A DNA stretch of 43,015 nt. It comes from Pseudomonadota bacterium. GTDB taxonomy: Bacteria > Pseudomonadota > Gammaproteobacteria > Burkholderiales > JAKAFK01. The notes under the pieces are model-generated. The model was not told where the DNA came from. It saw only the letters and a list, made by a program, of their open reading frames with translations, and searched no databases. This document shows, piece after piece, positions 17,426 through 26,396 of this stretch. Each line of letters opens with the position of its first letter. Position 1 is the stretch's first letter. The position numbers and the translations under genes are program-made. The stretch is taken from the NCBI GenBank assembly GCA_021788645.1, contig JAJYKK010000020.1, positions 1 through 43,015 of the forward strand, given 5' to 3'.

Positions 17426-19594
17426 GTGCCGTCCTCCGCCTTCAGGGACCCGTCCCCCCGCCCGCTGCCCGCGCCCTTGGCGCCGGATGCCGCAAGCCTC
17501 ACGAGCGAGCTTGGCCCCTACCTGAAACCTGAAGACATCGCTCAGGTGGAGGAGGCGTTTTGCTTCAGCAAGGCGGCGCACGAAGGACAATTCCGCAGAA
17601 GCGGCGAACCGTACATCGAACATCCCGTGGCGGTAGCCACGATCCTGGCCCAGTGGCACCTGGACCCTCAGGCGCTCATCGCCGCGCTGCTCCACGACGT
17701 GGTCGAAGACACGTCCATCACCAACGCCGAAATCGGCGAGAAATTCGGCAAGCCGGTGGCCGACCTCGTCGACGGCGTCAGCAAGCTCGATCGAATCGAA
17801 TTCAAGACCGAGGCGCACGCCCAGGCGGAAAACTTCCGCAAGATGCTGCTCGCCATGGCACGCGATGTCCGCGTCATCCTGATCAAGCTCGCCGACCGCC
17901 TCCACAACATGCGCACCCTGGGCGCCATGGAGCCGGAGAAGCGCCAGCGGATCGCGCGCGAGACGCTGGAGATCTATGCCCCGATCGCCAATCGCCTGGG
18001 GCTCAACAGCATCTACCAGGAACTCGATGACCTCGCCTTCCGCCACCTCTACCCCAACCGCTACCGGGTGCTCGCCAAGGCCGTGCAGGCCGCGCGCGGC
18101 AATCGCCGCGAACTGGTGGGCAAGGTGCAGGAGGCGATCAAGGACCGACTCGCCCATTGCAAGATCGAGGCGACGGTGACCGGGCGAGAAAAGCATCTCT
18201 ACAGCATCTACCGCAAGATGCAGGAGAAATCCCTGCCCTTCTCGGAAGTCTTCGACATCTATGGCTTCCGCGTCATCGTCAAGGACGTGCCCACCTGCTA
18301 CCTCGCCTTGGGCTCGCTCCACAGCCTGTACAAGCCCATTCCGGGCAAGTTCAAGGACTACATCGCGATCCCCAAGGCGAACGGCTACCAGTCCCTGCAC
18401 TCGACGCTGTTCGGCCCATTCGGCACCCCCATCGAGGTGCAGATCCGCACCCAGGACATGCACAAGATCGCCGAGGCGGGCGTCGCCTCCCATTGGCTCT
18501 ACAAGACGAGCGATGCCACCTTGAACGAGGTCCAGCAGAAGACCCACCAGTGGCTGCAGTCGCTGCTCGAGATCCAGAGCGAAAGCGGCGATTCGGTGGA
18601 GTTCCTGGAGCATATCAAGGTCGACCTGTTTCCCGACGAGGTCTATGTGTTCACGCCCAAGGGCAAGATCATGGCCCTGCCGAAAGGGGCCACGGTCATC
18701 GATTTCGCCTATGCGGTGCACACCGAGCTCGGCAATCGCTGCGTGGCCGCCAGAATCAACCATGAGCTGATGCCGCTGCACGCCGAGTTGCGCAACGGGG
18801 ACCAAGTGGAGATCCTGACCGCGGCCGACGCCCGCCCGAGCCCCTCTTGGCTCAGCTATGTGGTCACCGGCAAGGCGCGCGCCCATATTCGGCACGTGCT
18901 GAAGACCATGCACTTCGAGGAGTCGGCCGCCCTCGGCGAACGCCTGCTCGAACAGGCGCTGCGGCTCCTTGAGCCGGGTTCGCACGAGGTCGAGGAAGCC
19001 AGCTGGGACCGGTTGCTGCGCGATACCGGCGTCAAGTCCAGGCGCGAGATCCTCGCCGACATCGGGTTGGGCAAGCGGCTCGGCATCGTCGTCGCCCGTC
19101 ACCTCCTTTCCCTCGGCGAACCCGCCCCGGGCGAGCGCAGGCCCCTGGGCTCGATCACCATCCGCGGCTCGGAAGGGATCGCGGTGCAATTCGCCAAGTG
19201 CTGCCGCCCAATCCCGGGCGACCCCATCATCGGCTTCGTCAGCAAGGACCAGGGCCTCATCATCCATACCCACGATTGCCCGCAAATCAAGCAGTTTCGG
19301 GCGGATCCCGACAAGTGGCTCGACGTCGAATGGGACCCGGATACCAAGAAGCTGTTCGACGTGAACATCAAGATCGTGGTCGCCCATCAGCGCGGCGTGC
19401 TCGCCACCGTCGCCTCCGAAATCGCCGAAGCGGGCTCCAGCATCGACAAGATCAACATGGAGGAGGAAGACGGCAGCGCCTATGCCACCATCCTCTTCAC
19501 CATCCAGGTGGAGAACCGCATGCACCTCGCCCGCATCATGCGCAGCCTGCGCAAGATCCCCGAGGTGGTGAGACTCTCGCGCGTCAAAGGCTGA
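17426..19594 (+). CDS. spoT: RelA/SpoT homologue, (p)ppGpp hydrolase/synthetase
   Basis: The 722-residue protein has an HD hydrolase domain (about 30-190; YIEHPVAVA, ALLHDVVEDT, LADRLHNMRTL), a synthetase domain (about 240-360; GREKHLYSIYRKM, DIYGFRVIV, YIAIPKANGYQSLHST, VEVQIRT-like segment), a TGS domain (about 395-460; DEVYVFTPKGKIMALPKG) and a C-terminal zinc-finger/ACT region (CCRPIPGDPIIGF). All catalytic regions look intact, so it is probably bifunctional and controls ppGpp. It starts at GTG 6 bp after rpoZ, so the genes are co-transcribed and probably coupled. No separate relA is in the window. Confidence 0.95.
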   Translation: MPSSAFRDPSPRPLPAPLAPDAASLTSELGPYLKPEDIAQVEEAFCFSKAAHEGQFRRSGEPYIEHPVAVATILAQWHLDPQALIAALLHDVVEDTSITNAEIGEKFGKPVADLVDGVSKLDRIEFKTEAHAQAENFRKMLLAMARDVRVILIKLADRLHNMRTLGAMEPEKRQRIARETLEIYAPIANRLGLNSIYQELDDLAFRHLYPNRYRVLAKAVQAARGNRRELVGKVQEAIKDRLAHCKIEATVTGREKHLYSIYRKMQEKSLPFSEVFDIYGFRVIVKDVPTCYLALGSLHSLYKPIPGKFKDYIAIPKANGYQSLHSTLFGPFGTPIEVQIRTQDMHKIAEAGVASHWLYKTSDATLNEVQQKTHQWLQSLLEIQSESGDSVEFLEHIKVDLFPDEVYVFTPKGKIMALPKGATVIDFAYAVHTELGNRCVAARINHELMPLHAELRNGDQVEILTAADARPSPSWLSYVVTGKARAHIRHVLKTMHFEESAALGERLLEQALRLLEPGSHEVEEASWDRLLRDTGVKSRREILADIGLGKRLGIVVARHLLSLGEPAPGERRPLGSITIRGSEGIAVQFAKCCRPIPGDPIIGFVSKDQGLIIHTHDCPQIKQFRADPDKWLDVEWDPDTKKLFDVNIKIVVAHQRGVLATVASEIAEAGSSIDKINMEEEDGSAYATILFTIQVENRMHLARIMRSLRKIPEVVRLSRVKG

Positions 19595-19618
19595 ACCTCC
19601 AAACGACAGGATGCCCCC

Positions 19619-20002
19619 ATGAGCAAGACGATCATCCAGACCTCCCTCGCCCCGCAGGCCATCGGCACCTATTCGCAAGCCGTACGTGCGGGCCAGACCC
19701 TGTATCTATCAGGCCAGATCGGGCTCGACCCCCGGTCCATGGAACTCGTGCAAGGCGTCGACAACCAGATCCACCGGGTGTTCGCCAACCTGAGCGCAGT
19801 GGCCGAGGCCGCCGGCGGTTCCCTGGACGACGTGGTCAAGCTCAACGTCTTCCTGACCGACCTCGCCGACTTCGGGCGCGTCAACGAAATCATGCGCGGC
19901 TATTTCCACGAGCCCTTTCCGGCGCGCGCCGCGGTCGGCGTGGCCGCCCTGCCGCGCGGCGCGCTGGTCGAGATGGATGCCGTCGTCGTCCTTCCGGGCT
20001 AG
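19619..20002 (+). CDS. ridA: RidA family reactive enamine/imine deaminase
   Basis: The 127-residue protein shows [28 protein letters not shown], and the active-site region [27 protein letters not shown] with the conserved Arg. RidA hydrolyses 2-aminoacrylate and related imines formed by PLP enzymes. It lies 24 bp after spoT and 20 bp before recG, a conserved spot for this gene in Beta- and Gammaproteobacteria. Confidence 0.94.
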   Translation: MSKTIIQTSLAPQAIGTYSQAVRAGQTLYLSGQIGLDPRSMELVQGVDNQIHRVFANLSAVAEAAGGSLDDVVKLNVFLTDLADFGRVNEIMRGYFHEPFPARAAVGVAALPRGALVEMDAVVVLPG

Positions 20003-20022
20003 GCCGCCGAGCAGGTCCGTCC

Positions 20023-22074
20023 ATGGCAGGCCACACCCCGGGAAAGGCCGCCTTGCCCCCGGCCATCTCGGGCGCCTTGAGCGAGAAGCTGGGCCGCCTT
20101 GGGCTTCTCTCCTGGCAGGACCTGATCCTCCACCTGCCCTTGCGCTACGAGGACGAGACCCATCTTTTTCCGATCCGGGAGGCCCCCGGAGGCCGTACCG
20201 TCCAGGTCGAGGGCACGATCATCCAGCGCGAGGTGCGGCCGCGGCCGCGGCAAGCCTTCGTGCTGCGCATCCAAGATGCCAGCGGCGACCTGTGGATGCG
20301 CCTGTTCCATTTCTACCCGAACCAGGTTGCGCAGCTCACGGTGGGTCGCCGCATCCGGCTTCTCGGGGAGGTGCGCGCGGGCCTGCTGGGCCCCGAGATG
20401 ATCCATCCGCAGCACCGCATCGTCGACGCCGGCACGCCGCTTGCCGACGCCCTGACGCCGGTCTATCCGACCACGGCGGGCGTCTCGCAGACGCGCCTGC
20501 GGACCCTCATCAAGCAGGCCTTGGCGGCGGCCGACCTGACCGACCCGCTGCCCGAAGCGCTGCTGGCGCGGCTCGGGTTGCCGCCCTTCGCCGGGTCTGT
20601 GCGCCACCTGCACGAGCCGCCCCCCGACGCCGATTCGGCGAAACTGGCGTCGCGCCGGGATCCCGCCTGGCGACGGATGAAATTCGACGAGCTGCTTGCC
20701 CAGCAGCTGTCCATGCGCATGCACTACCGGGAGCGGCGCGCCCAGCGCGCCCCCATCCTCGCCGCCCGCGGGCACCTGACGCAGCAACTGTTCGCGCGGC
20801 TGCCCTTCTCGCTCACGCCGGCGCAGCGGCGCGTCCTGCATGAGATCGGCGCGGATCTGGGACGACCGCATCCGATGCAGCGCCTCCTGCAAGGGGACGT
20901 GGGCAGCGGCAAGACCGTGGTGGCGGCCCTGGCGGCGCTCACCGCCATCGAAAACGGCGCCCAGGCCGCGGTCATGGCCCCCACCGAACTGCTCGCCGAA
21001 CAGCATTTCGCCAAGCTCTCCGCCTGGATGGCGCCCTTGGGCGTGCGCGTCGCCTGGCTCGCGGCGGGGCTGCGCAAGCAGGAAAAAACGCACTGCCTGG
21101 CGGCGCTCGCCAGCGGCCACGCGCAGCTCGCGGTGGGCACCCATGCCCTGTTCCAGCCGGAGGTCGCGTTCCACAGCCTGGGGCTTGCCATCGTGGACGA
21201 GCAGCACCGCTTCGGCGTCCATCAGCGGCTCGCGCTCAACCGCAAGGGCACGCAACCGCATCAGCTCATGATGAGCGCCACCCCCATTCCCCGCACCCTG
21301 TCGATGAGCTATTACGCCGATCTCGACGTCTCGGTGATCGATGAGCTGCCGCCCGGGCGCCAGCCGGTGGCCACGAAGCTGGTCGCGGACCTGCGGCGCG
21401 ATGAAGTGACGGCACGGGTGCGCGCGGCGTGCCTGGCCGGGCGTCAAGCCTACTGGGTTTGTCCGCTGATCGAGGAATCGGAGGCCTTGCAGCTCAAGAC
21501 CGCGACCGAGACCTATGAACGTCTGAGGGCCGCCTTTCCGGAGCTGCGGGTGGGACTCGTGCACGGACGCCTGCCGGCCCCTGACAAGGTGGCCGTGATG
21601 GGGGCCTTCCAGGCGGGCGCCCTCGATCTGCTGGTGGCCACCACCGTCATCGAGGTGGGCGTCGACGTCCCGAACGCGAGCCTGATGGTGATCGAGCATG
21701 CCGAGCGCATGGGCCTGTCGCAGCTCCACCAGCTGCGCGGCCGGGTCGGGCGCGGGAGCGTGGAGAGCGTGTGCATCCTGCTCTACGCATCGCCTTTGTC
21801 CGAGACCGCCCGCGCGAGGCTCAAGATCATCTACGAACACCAGGACGGCTTCGAGATCGCCCGACAAGACCTGCTGCTGCGCGGGCCCGGGGAATACCTG
21901 GGGACACGCCAAAGCGGGGCGGCGTGGCTGCGTTTCGCGGACATCGAGCACGACCAGGACCTGCTGGAAGCCGCGCGGGAGGCCGCCGACGAGATGCTCG
22001 AACGGTTCCCCGAGGCCGCCCAACGCCATCTGGAGCGCTGGCTGCCCCAGCGGCTGGATTACCTCAAGGTGTGA
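20023..22074 (+). CDS. recG: ATP-dependent DNA helicase RecG
   Basis: The 683-residue branch-migration helicase has the N-terminal wedge/OB domain (LHLPLRYEDETH, FVLRIQDASGDLWMRLFHF), then superfamily 2 motifs: Walker A LLQGDVGSGKTVVAALAAL, APTELLAEQHF, DEQHRFGVHQR, MSATPIPRTLSMSYYADLDVS, VATTVIEVGVDVPNAS and QLHQLRGRVGRG. The C-terminus (LLLRGPGEYLGTRQSG) is also conserved. Length is normal. The ATG at 20023, 20 bp after ridA, starts MAGHTPGKAALPP; the same frame is open further upstream only as a shadow of spoT and ridA. Confidence 0.96.
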   Translation: MAGHTPGKAALPPAISGALSEKLGRLGLLSWQDLILHLPLRYEDETHLFPIREAPGGRTVQVEGTIIQREVRPRPRQAFVLRIQDASGDLWMRLFHFYPNQVAQLTVGRRIRLLGEVRAGLLGPEMIHPQHRIVDAGTPLADALTPVYPTTAGVSQTRLRTLIKQALAAADLTDPLPEALLARLGLPPFAGSVRHLHEPPPDADSAKLASRRDPAWRRMKFDELLAQQLSMRMHYRERRAQRAPILAARGHLTQQLFARLPFSLTPAQRRVLHEIGADLGRPHPMQRLLQGDVGSGKTVVAALAALTAIENGAQAAVMAPTELLAEQHFAKLSAWMAPLGVRVAWLAAGLRKQEKTHCLAALASGHAQLAVGTHALFQPEVAFHSLGLAIVDEQHRFGVHQRLALNRKGTQPHQLMMSATPIPRTLSMSYYADLDVSVIDELPPGRQPVATKLVADLRRDEVTARVRAACLAGRQAYWVCPLIEESEALQLKTATETYERLRAAFPELRVGLVHGRLPAPDKVAVMGAFQAGALDLLVATTVIEVGVDVPNASLMVIEHAERMGLSQLHQLRGRVGRGSVESVCILLYASPLSETARARLKIIYEHQDGFEIARQDLLLRGPGEYLGTRQSGAAWLRFADIEHDQDLLEAAREAADEMLERFPEAAQRHLERWLPQRLDYLKV

Positions 22075-22880
22075 GCGCCAAGGAAAGGACGACGACGCTT
22101 AATTGCCAGGTCTTTCGCCTCCGCCGACGCGAGGATCCCACAGAAGACGATCCTGATTGCGGCCCTTCACTCATCCCTGCCATTTGACGATCAGAGCGGA
22201 TCGACAGCATCGCCAATCGATCCAGCACCGATGTCGAAATGCCCGGTTACGCCATGGCAGCACGAGAAAAGGTGGCACTGTTGCGTCGGCGCAGGTCATG
22301 CGCGTGCGGCTTGGTGAATGGCGACGGCGCTCCATACTGGCCGATGCAACGCCGGAGGTACAAAGGGTCCCACTGACCGGAGATCCCGCACGCGAGGCGG
22401 CCGCGGTCCGCGGTCTGCGCGCCGTGGCACAACGGCCGAGCGCGCTTTTCGAGTCTGTCGGCGGGTAGGGGCCACAACATGCTCCCATGGAGCAGGGGCC
22501 GGCATAAGCCAGTGCCGCCGTTGCCTATGCCCGATGCTGCATTCGCGCACCACCGCTCATCCCCTGATTCCAACCGCTCGTCGGACGTACGCCTGATTCC
22601 CCGGGAAATCTTTCAAGATACCGAGAAAGCGACCGTTATACCGGCTACAGAACTTTTTATTCTTCTGGTATATTTATGCCATAGGCATTTCATGTGCGTA
22701 TGGCCTTATCGAAGGAGCGGCCCGCCCAAGGGCTTGCAGTCGACAAACGCCAGAGGGGCACCAAGGCGGCCGCAGGGACGGTCCCATGCCATCGTGAACG
22801 TCATGGGACGCCTGACACAGAGGCGCGTCTCGGCTATTCGCCGGCGGCTGGCGGACCTTGGCGAACAGTGGGAGGAACAC
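22075..22880. other. 806-bp region between recG and the pilin cluster
   Basis: No recognised gene. A 56-codon frame at 22298-22468 is open but resembles nothing I know and lacks a good ribosome binding site. A small hairpin (AGGATC/GATCCT, 22133-22154) follows recG without a T-run. From about 22600 the sequence becomes markedly AT-richer and contains two inverted repeats (see separate entry), which probably marks the pilin promoter region. The remaining 190 bp to pilE would be a long leader. Confidence 0.4.
22637..22688 (+). promoter_or_regulatory. AT-rich region with two inverted repeats upstream of pilE
   Basis: TATACCGG (22637-22644) and CTGGTATA (22665-22672) form an interrupted inverted repeat around an AT-rich core containing a T-run. 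TATATT (22669-22674) could serve as a -10 box. Immediately after, ATGCC-ATA-GGCAT (22676-22688) is a perfect 13-bp palindrome. The position upstream of the pilus operon suggests a regulated promoter; no matching regulator is known to me. Confidence 0.35.
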
Positions 22881-23339
22881 ATGAAAAGCGTTGCAGGATT
22901 CACGTTGATCGAATTGCTGATCACGATGGTGGTGCTCGCCATCGTCGCCGCCATCGCCATCCCGATCTACACGAACTATGTCCGCCGCGGCGAGATCACC
23001 GATGCGACAGACACGCTTTCGAGCCTTTACGTCCAGATGGAGCAGGACTATCAGGACAACAACAACTACGAGGCCCCGAACAATACCTCAAACTGCGCGG
23101 TCGGGGCGACTCCCACCTCGACAAACAGTTCGACAACGCAGTATTTCACCTATGCGTGCGCCCTCAGCAACAGCGGCCAGAATTACACCATCACGGCAAC
23201 CGGGGCCACCGGCACGCTGATGTCCGGCTTCACGTACCAGATCACCGACGCGAACCTCAGGTCTTCGACGGTCAGCGGCGTCTCCGGGTGGACGGGCAAC
23301 AGCAACTGCTGGGTCACGAACGAGGGCGGGCAATGCTGA
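22881..23339 (+). CDS. pilE: Type IV minor pilin PilE
   Basis: The 152-residue prepilin has a six-residue leader MKSVAG cleaved before Phe (FTLIELLITMVVLAIVAAIAIP), with Glu at position +5, the class III signal processed by PilD. The C-terminal half has four Cys residues (SNCAVG, TYACAL, NSNCWV, GGQC) that could form the D-loop disulfides. GGGAGG stands 7 nt before the ATG, and the frame upstream is not conserved. It is the first gene of an overlapping minor pilin operon; minor pilins prime pilus assembly together with PilY1. Confidence 0.88.
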   Translation: MKSVAGFTLIELLITMVVLAIVAAIAIPIYTNYVRRGEITDATDTLSSLYVQMEQDYQDNNNYEAPNNTSNCAVGATPTSTNSSTTQYFTYACALSNSGQNYTITATGATGTLMSGFTYQITDANLRSSTVSGVSGWTGNSNCWVTNEGGQC

Positions 23340-23896
23340 TCGCCCCGGCGAGCGCGAAGGGGGGCCTGGCGCGATACGCGCATGGGTTCACGCTGATCGA
23401 AGTCGCGGTGGTGCTGGCCATCATCGGGATTGCGGCGGCCCTCGCGTTCCCTAATTTTCGCACATGGCTGCAGAATGAACAGATACGCACCGTTGCCGAA
23501 TCGATCGAGTCGGGACTGCAGCTTGCCCACGACGATGCCGCAGAGCAGAACCAGGACGTCGAATTCGCGTTGACGGCAGGAACCCCATCGTCCGGAACGG
23601 CCGCCGCCTCACCCAGCGGCACGAACTGGGTCGTGCGCACCTACAGTGGGCAGAGCTTCATCCAGGGCTTTGACGGTGCCGCCTATTCGAACGTCGCGGT
23701 GAGTTCTCCGACGGGCTCCATCGTCTTCCAGCCCATTGGACTTACGAACCAGTCCGGCACGGTGACCATCCAGGTCGGCGATGCCACCAACGCGAGCAGT
23801 TACCGGTCCCTGGATGTCGTGGTCGGCGCCGGCGGCACTATCCGCCTGTGCGATCCCGCCTTGAGTCTTTCCACCAACCCGCAGGGATGCCAATGA
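23333..23896 (+). CDS. fimT: Type IV minor pilin FimT/FimU (GspH-like)
   Basis: The 187-residue prepilin has a long basic leader ending in YAHG, cleaved before FTLIEVAVVLAIIGIAAALA. The next segment NFRTWLQNEQIRTVAESIES is typical of the FimT/GspH family, and a late CDPA plus a terminal Cys are present. The ATG at 23333 overlaps the pilE stop codon (ATGCTGA), implying translational coupling. FimT/FimU sits in the minor-pilin tip complex. Symbol choice between fimT and fimU is arbitrary here. Confidence 0.85.
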   Translation: MLIAPASAKGGLARYAHGFTLIEVAVVLAIIGIAAALAFPNFRTWLQNEQIRTVAESIESGLQLAHDDAAEQNQDVEFALTAGTPSSGTAAASPSGTNWVVRTYSGQSFIQGFDGAAYSNVAVSSPTGSIVFQPIGLTNQSGTVTIQVGDATNASSYRSLDVVVGAGGTIRLCDPALSLSTNPQGCQ

Positions 23897-24375
23897 TGCG
23901 ACCCTCCATCACAAGCCGGCACTCGGGCTTTACCCTCATCGAGGTGATGGTTGCCCTGGTCATCTTTTCCTTCGGCCTCCTCGGACTGGTCGGACTGCAA
24001 GGGGCCATGATCAAGAACGCCACCGATGCCAAATACCGGTCCGACGCCGCCGACCTGACGGATCAGATCGTCGGCACCATCTGGGCGGACCGAGGGAACA
24101 TCGCGCAGTACGCGTATAACAGTTCCAGCACCCAGCCGACGTGCGTAACGGGTTCTTCGATCGCAAGCGGTTGCAGTGGATCCTCCAGCGCCACCTGCAA
24201 TGTCGAAAATTGGCTTTGCGAGGTGCAGGACAGCGTTCAAGGTCCGCCGTCGAAGCAGACCATCAGCATCACCGGAGAACAGGTCAAGGTAACCGTGCAA
24301 TGGCCGGCCAGCACGCCATCGTCCGGCACCACGTCTTACCACAGTTTTACCGAAACGGCCGACGTGGGAGGGTGA
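23893..24375 (+). CDS. pilV: Type IV pilus modification/minor pilin PilV
   Basis: The 160-residue prepilin has leader MMRPSITSRHSG, then FTLIEVMVALVIFSFGLLGL, with the VIFSFGLLGLVGLQ segment typical of PilV. The ATG at 23893 overlaps the fimT stop (ATGA); ATGs at 23887 and 23896 are alternatives. The rest is a small beta-rich domain with a CX8C pair near GSSIASGCSG. It belongs to the minor-pilin tip complex with PilW and PilX. Confidence 0.87.
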   Translation: MMRPSITSRHSGFTLIEVMVALVIFSFGLLGLVGLQGAMIKNATDAKYRSDAADLTDQIVGTIWADRGNIAQYAYNSSSTQPTCVTGSSIASGCSGSSSATCNVENWLCEVQDSVQGPPSKQTISITGEQVKVTVQWPASTPSSGTTSYHSFTETADVGG

Positions 24376-24379
24376 TGCC

Positions 24380-25552
24380 GTGAACAAGCGCCTTCTTGGC
24401 TTCAGCCTGGTCGAACTCATGGTCGCCATGGTGGTGGCGCTCGTAACGGTGTATGCGATCTATCAGGTCTTCGGCTCCTACGAGGGCCAAAAACGCACCA
24501 CCGTGGGGGTCGGCAACGCGGAAACCAACGGCAAGAACAGTCTCTACCTGCTCGAGCGCGACATCCGGCAGGCGGGATTTGGGCTGAGCAGCTCGACCAC
24601 CGCCAGCTGCACCACGTTCTGGACCGAGTCGTCCCAGTTCAACCAGGTGTTTTCCACGGTTCCCGTGACCATCGTGGCCAACTCCGCCAGCACAAGCTCG
24701 CAGGAGCTGCCGGTCACCCTCTACGTCCGCTATGGCGATTCGATCCGCGGCGCGGCCTCGGCAAGCGTCACGACGCCGATGCCGACGCCTTCATCGGAGA
24801 TCAACGTGGACTCGACCAACGATCTCTATGCCGGCGACGTAGTGCTCGGCGTGAGCAACGGCCAATGCATGCTGATGCAGCTCACGCAGGTACAGGCTTC
24901 CGCATTGAAGCTCCAGCACCAAACCGGCACGGGCGGCGCATACAACCCAAAGAAAACCGGCAGCAATTACGGGTATTACTGCTCGGGAAACTGCTCGGGG
25001 GTGTCGCTCGCCGGCCTGGGGGCGGGGGCACAGATCGTGGACTTGGGGAACGCCTATGTCACGGCCTACTCAATTGCTTCCGGCCAAGACCCCGTACTCG
25101 AAGAATCGATCTACAGCGGGCCATCCACCAACAGCACCGGGCCGAATCTCAGCCCTACGCCCGCCCCTCTGATCGACAACATCATCAATGTGCAAGCCCA
25201 GTATGGCATCGCCGCCTCCGGCGGCGGCCAGAGCGTCGAGTGCTGGACCGATGCGACCGACAACTCCAACAACAACACCGCCTCCCCCTGCAATCAGAAC
25301 TGGAGCTCGGCCAATCTTACCCCGGCCCTGGCCAAGCAGATCAAGGCCATTCGCATTGCCGTCGTGGCACGAAGCCCGGTTCCAGAGAAGCAGCCCTGCA
25401 CCGAGACGACTGTCATGCCGTACCTTCCCTGGTCGACCTCCGAACAATTCGATTTGTCCGACAGCGGTGCGATCGCCAATTGGCAATGCTACCGATACAA
25501 AGTCTTCTCGACCGTCATCCCGCTCAGGAATGTGATATGGGCCGATATGTAA
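24380..25552 (+). CDS. pilW: Type IV pilus assembly protein PilW
   Basis: The 390-residue prepilin has leader MNKRLLG, then FSLVELMVAMVVALVTVYAIYQVFGSYEGQ and, as in PilW proteins, NSLYLLERDIRQAGFGLSS. The large C-terminal domain contains scattered cysteines and Ser/Thr/Asn-rich loops. Translation starts at GTG (24380), 4 bp beyond pilV. Its 3' end overlaps pilX by 16 bp. PilW is one of the core minor pilins that recruit PilY1. Confidence 0.88.
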   Translation: MNKRLLGFSLVELMVAMVVALVTVYAIYQVFGSYEGQKRTTVGVGNAETNGKNSLYLLERDIRQAGFGLSSSTTASCTTFWTESSQFNQVFSTVPVTIVANSASTSSQELPVTLYVRYGDSIRGAASASVTTPMPTPSSEINVDSTNDLYAGDVVLGVSNGQCMLMQLTQVQASALKLQHQTGTGGAYNPKKTGSNYGYYCSGNCSGVSLAGLGAGAQIVDLGNAYVTAYSIASGQDPVLEESIYSGPSTNSTGPNLSPTPAPLIDNIINVQAQYGIAASGGGQSVECWTDATDNSNNNTASPCNQNWSSANLTPALAKQIKAIRIAVVARSPVPEKQPCTETTVMPYLPWSTSEQFDLSDSGAIANWQCYRYKVFSTVIPLRNVIWADM

Positions 25553-26160
25553 CCCGTCCTCGGCGTGCACCGCCAGCAAGACAAAGGGGCGTCGTCCTCT
25601 TCATCGCCCTGATCGCGCTCGTCGTCATGATGCTCGCGGCGATTGCCCTCGTCCGCACGACCGGCATCGCCAACATCATTGCCGGCAACATGGCATTCAA
25701 GCAGGCGGCCACCGAAGCCGGGGACTATGGCGTCGAACTCGCCTATGCCGCACTGCCCAACATTGTGGCGAACAGCGTCAACACGAGCAAGGCGGGCCAG
25801 TATTCGCCCACCGAACTCATGTGCACGAATTCGAGCGGCACCAGCGTGAGTTGCAGCGGCACGGAAGTGCCGCCCATCTCCTGGTCGTCAGTCCCCTGCT
25901 ATGACCAGCAGGGCAACAGCGTGACCTGCGGAAGCACGTCCTACCAAGTCCAATATTTCATCGATCGCATGTGTACTGGAACGCCGCCGATCACGGACAT
26001 TCAGGCCGACTGCACGATCGACGGCGCGGCGGGCGGCGGCAGCGGGAAATCCGGCAGCGTCATCTTCTCCGGCGCAAAAAGGGTGTTCTACCGCGTCACC
26101 GTCAGGGTTCAGGGCCCAAGAAATACTCTGAGCTACGTCCAAGCCTGGATCGCCGATTGA
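25537..26160 (+). CDS. pilX: Type IV pilus assembly protein PilX
   Basis: The 207-residue protein begins with a basic leader (RPRRAPPARQRG) followed by VVLFIALIALVVMMLAAIALVRTTG, the PilX N-terminal signature, which naturally lacks the Glu at +5. GNMAFKQAATEAGD is also typical of the family. Four or more cysteines follow. The ATG at 25537 lies within the pilW 3' end. It precedes a small secreted-protein gene by 11 bp. Confidence 0.86.
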   Translation: MGRYVTRPRRAPPARQRGVVLFIALIALVVMMLAAIALVRTTGIANIIAGNMAFKQAATEAGDYGVELAYAALPNIVANSVNTSKAGQYSPTELMCTNSSGTSVSCSGTEVPPISWSSVPCYDQQGNSVTCGSTSYQVQYFIDRMCTGTPPITDIQADCTIDGAAGGGSGKSGSVIFSGAKRVFYRVTVRVQGPRNTLSYVQAWIAD

Positions 26161-26171
26161 GGGAACCCAGA

Positions 26172-26384
26172 ATGACAAACTATCCATGCAAGCACCTCAT
26201 CTTCCTCCTCGCGGCAGCCTGCTGGGCCGCCATGGCCGCAAGCCCGGCGTCGGCCACCGACCCGGTTGCGGTTTCGGTGAGCACCCGGTTCGCCGTCAAA
26301 GCACGGGTCATGCCGCATCCCAAGCCGAAGAAACAGCCTGCGCAGTGCCCCGGACCGTTTTGCCCGTCGCTCCGGGCAGACTAA
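26172..26384 (+). CDS. Small secreted protein of unknown function in the pilus operon
   Basis: The 70-residue product has a Sec signal peptide (KHLIFLLAAACWAAMAASPASA, cleavage predicted after residue 28) and a mature part of about 42 residues that is basic and Pro/Lys-rich (MPHPKPKKQPAQ) and contains a CPGPFC pair. It starts 11 bp after pilX with an AGGGA sequence upstream and ends 12 bp before pilY1, so it is firmly inside the operon. I do not recognise a family. Its signal peptide end and first mature residues (PASATD) match those of PilY1, raising the possibility of a partial duplication. P. aeruginosa also has a small pilus gene, pilY2, but on the other side of pilY1. Confidence 0.65.
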   Translation: MTNYPCKHLIFLLAAACWAAMAASPASATDPVAVSVSTRFAVKARVMPHPKPKKQPAQCPGPFCPSLRAD

Positions 26385-26396
26385 GGGGAGACCACC

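Noticed and set aside
22270-22285. TGGCAC...TTGC as a sigma54 promoter upstream of the pilins
   Set aside because: Only two bases separate the two elements, whereas sigma54 promoters need five.
22157-22468. Possible small gene downstream of recG, considered as a ubiC remnant
   Set aside because: No chorismate lyase motif could be found and the start lacks a ribosome binding site.
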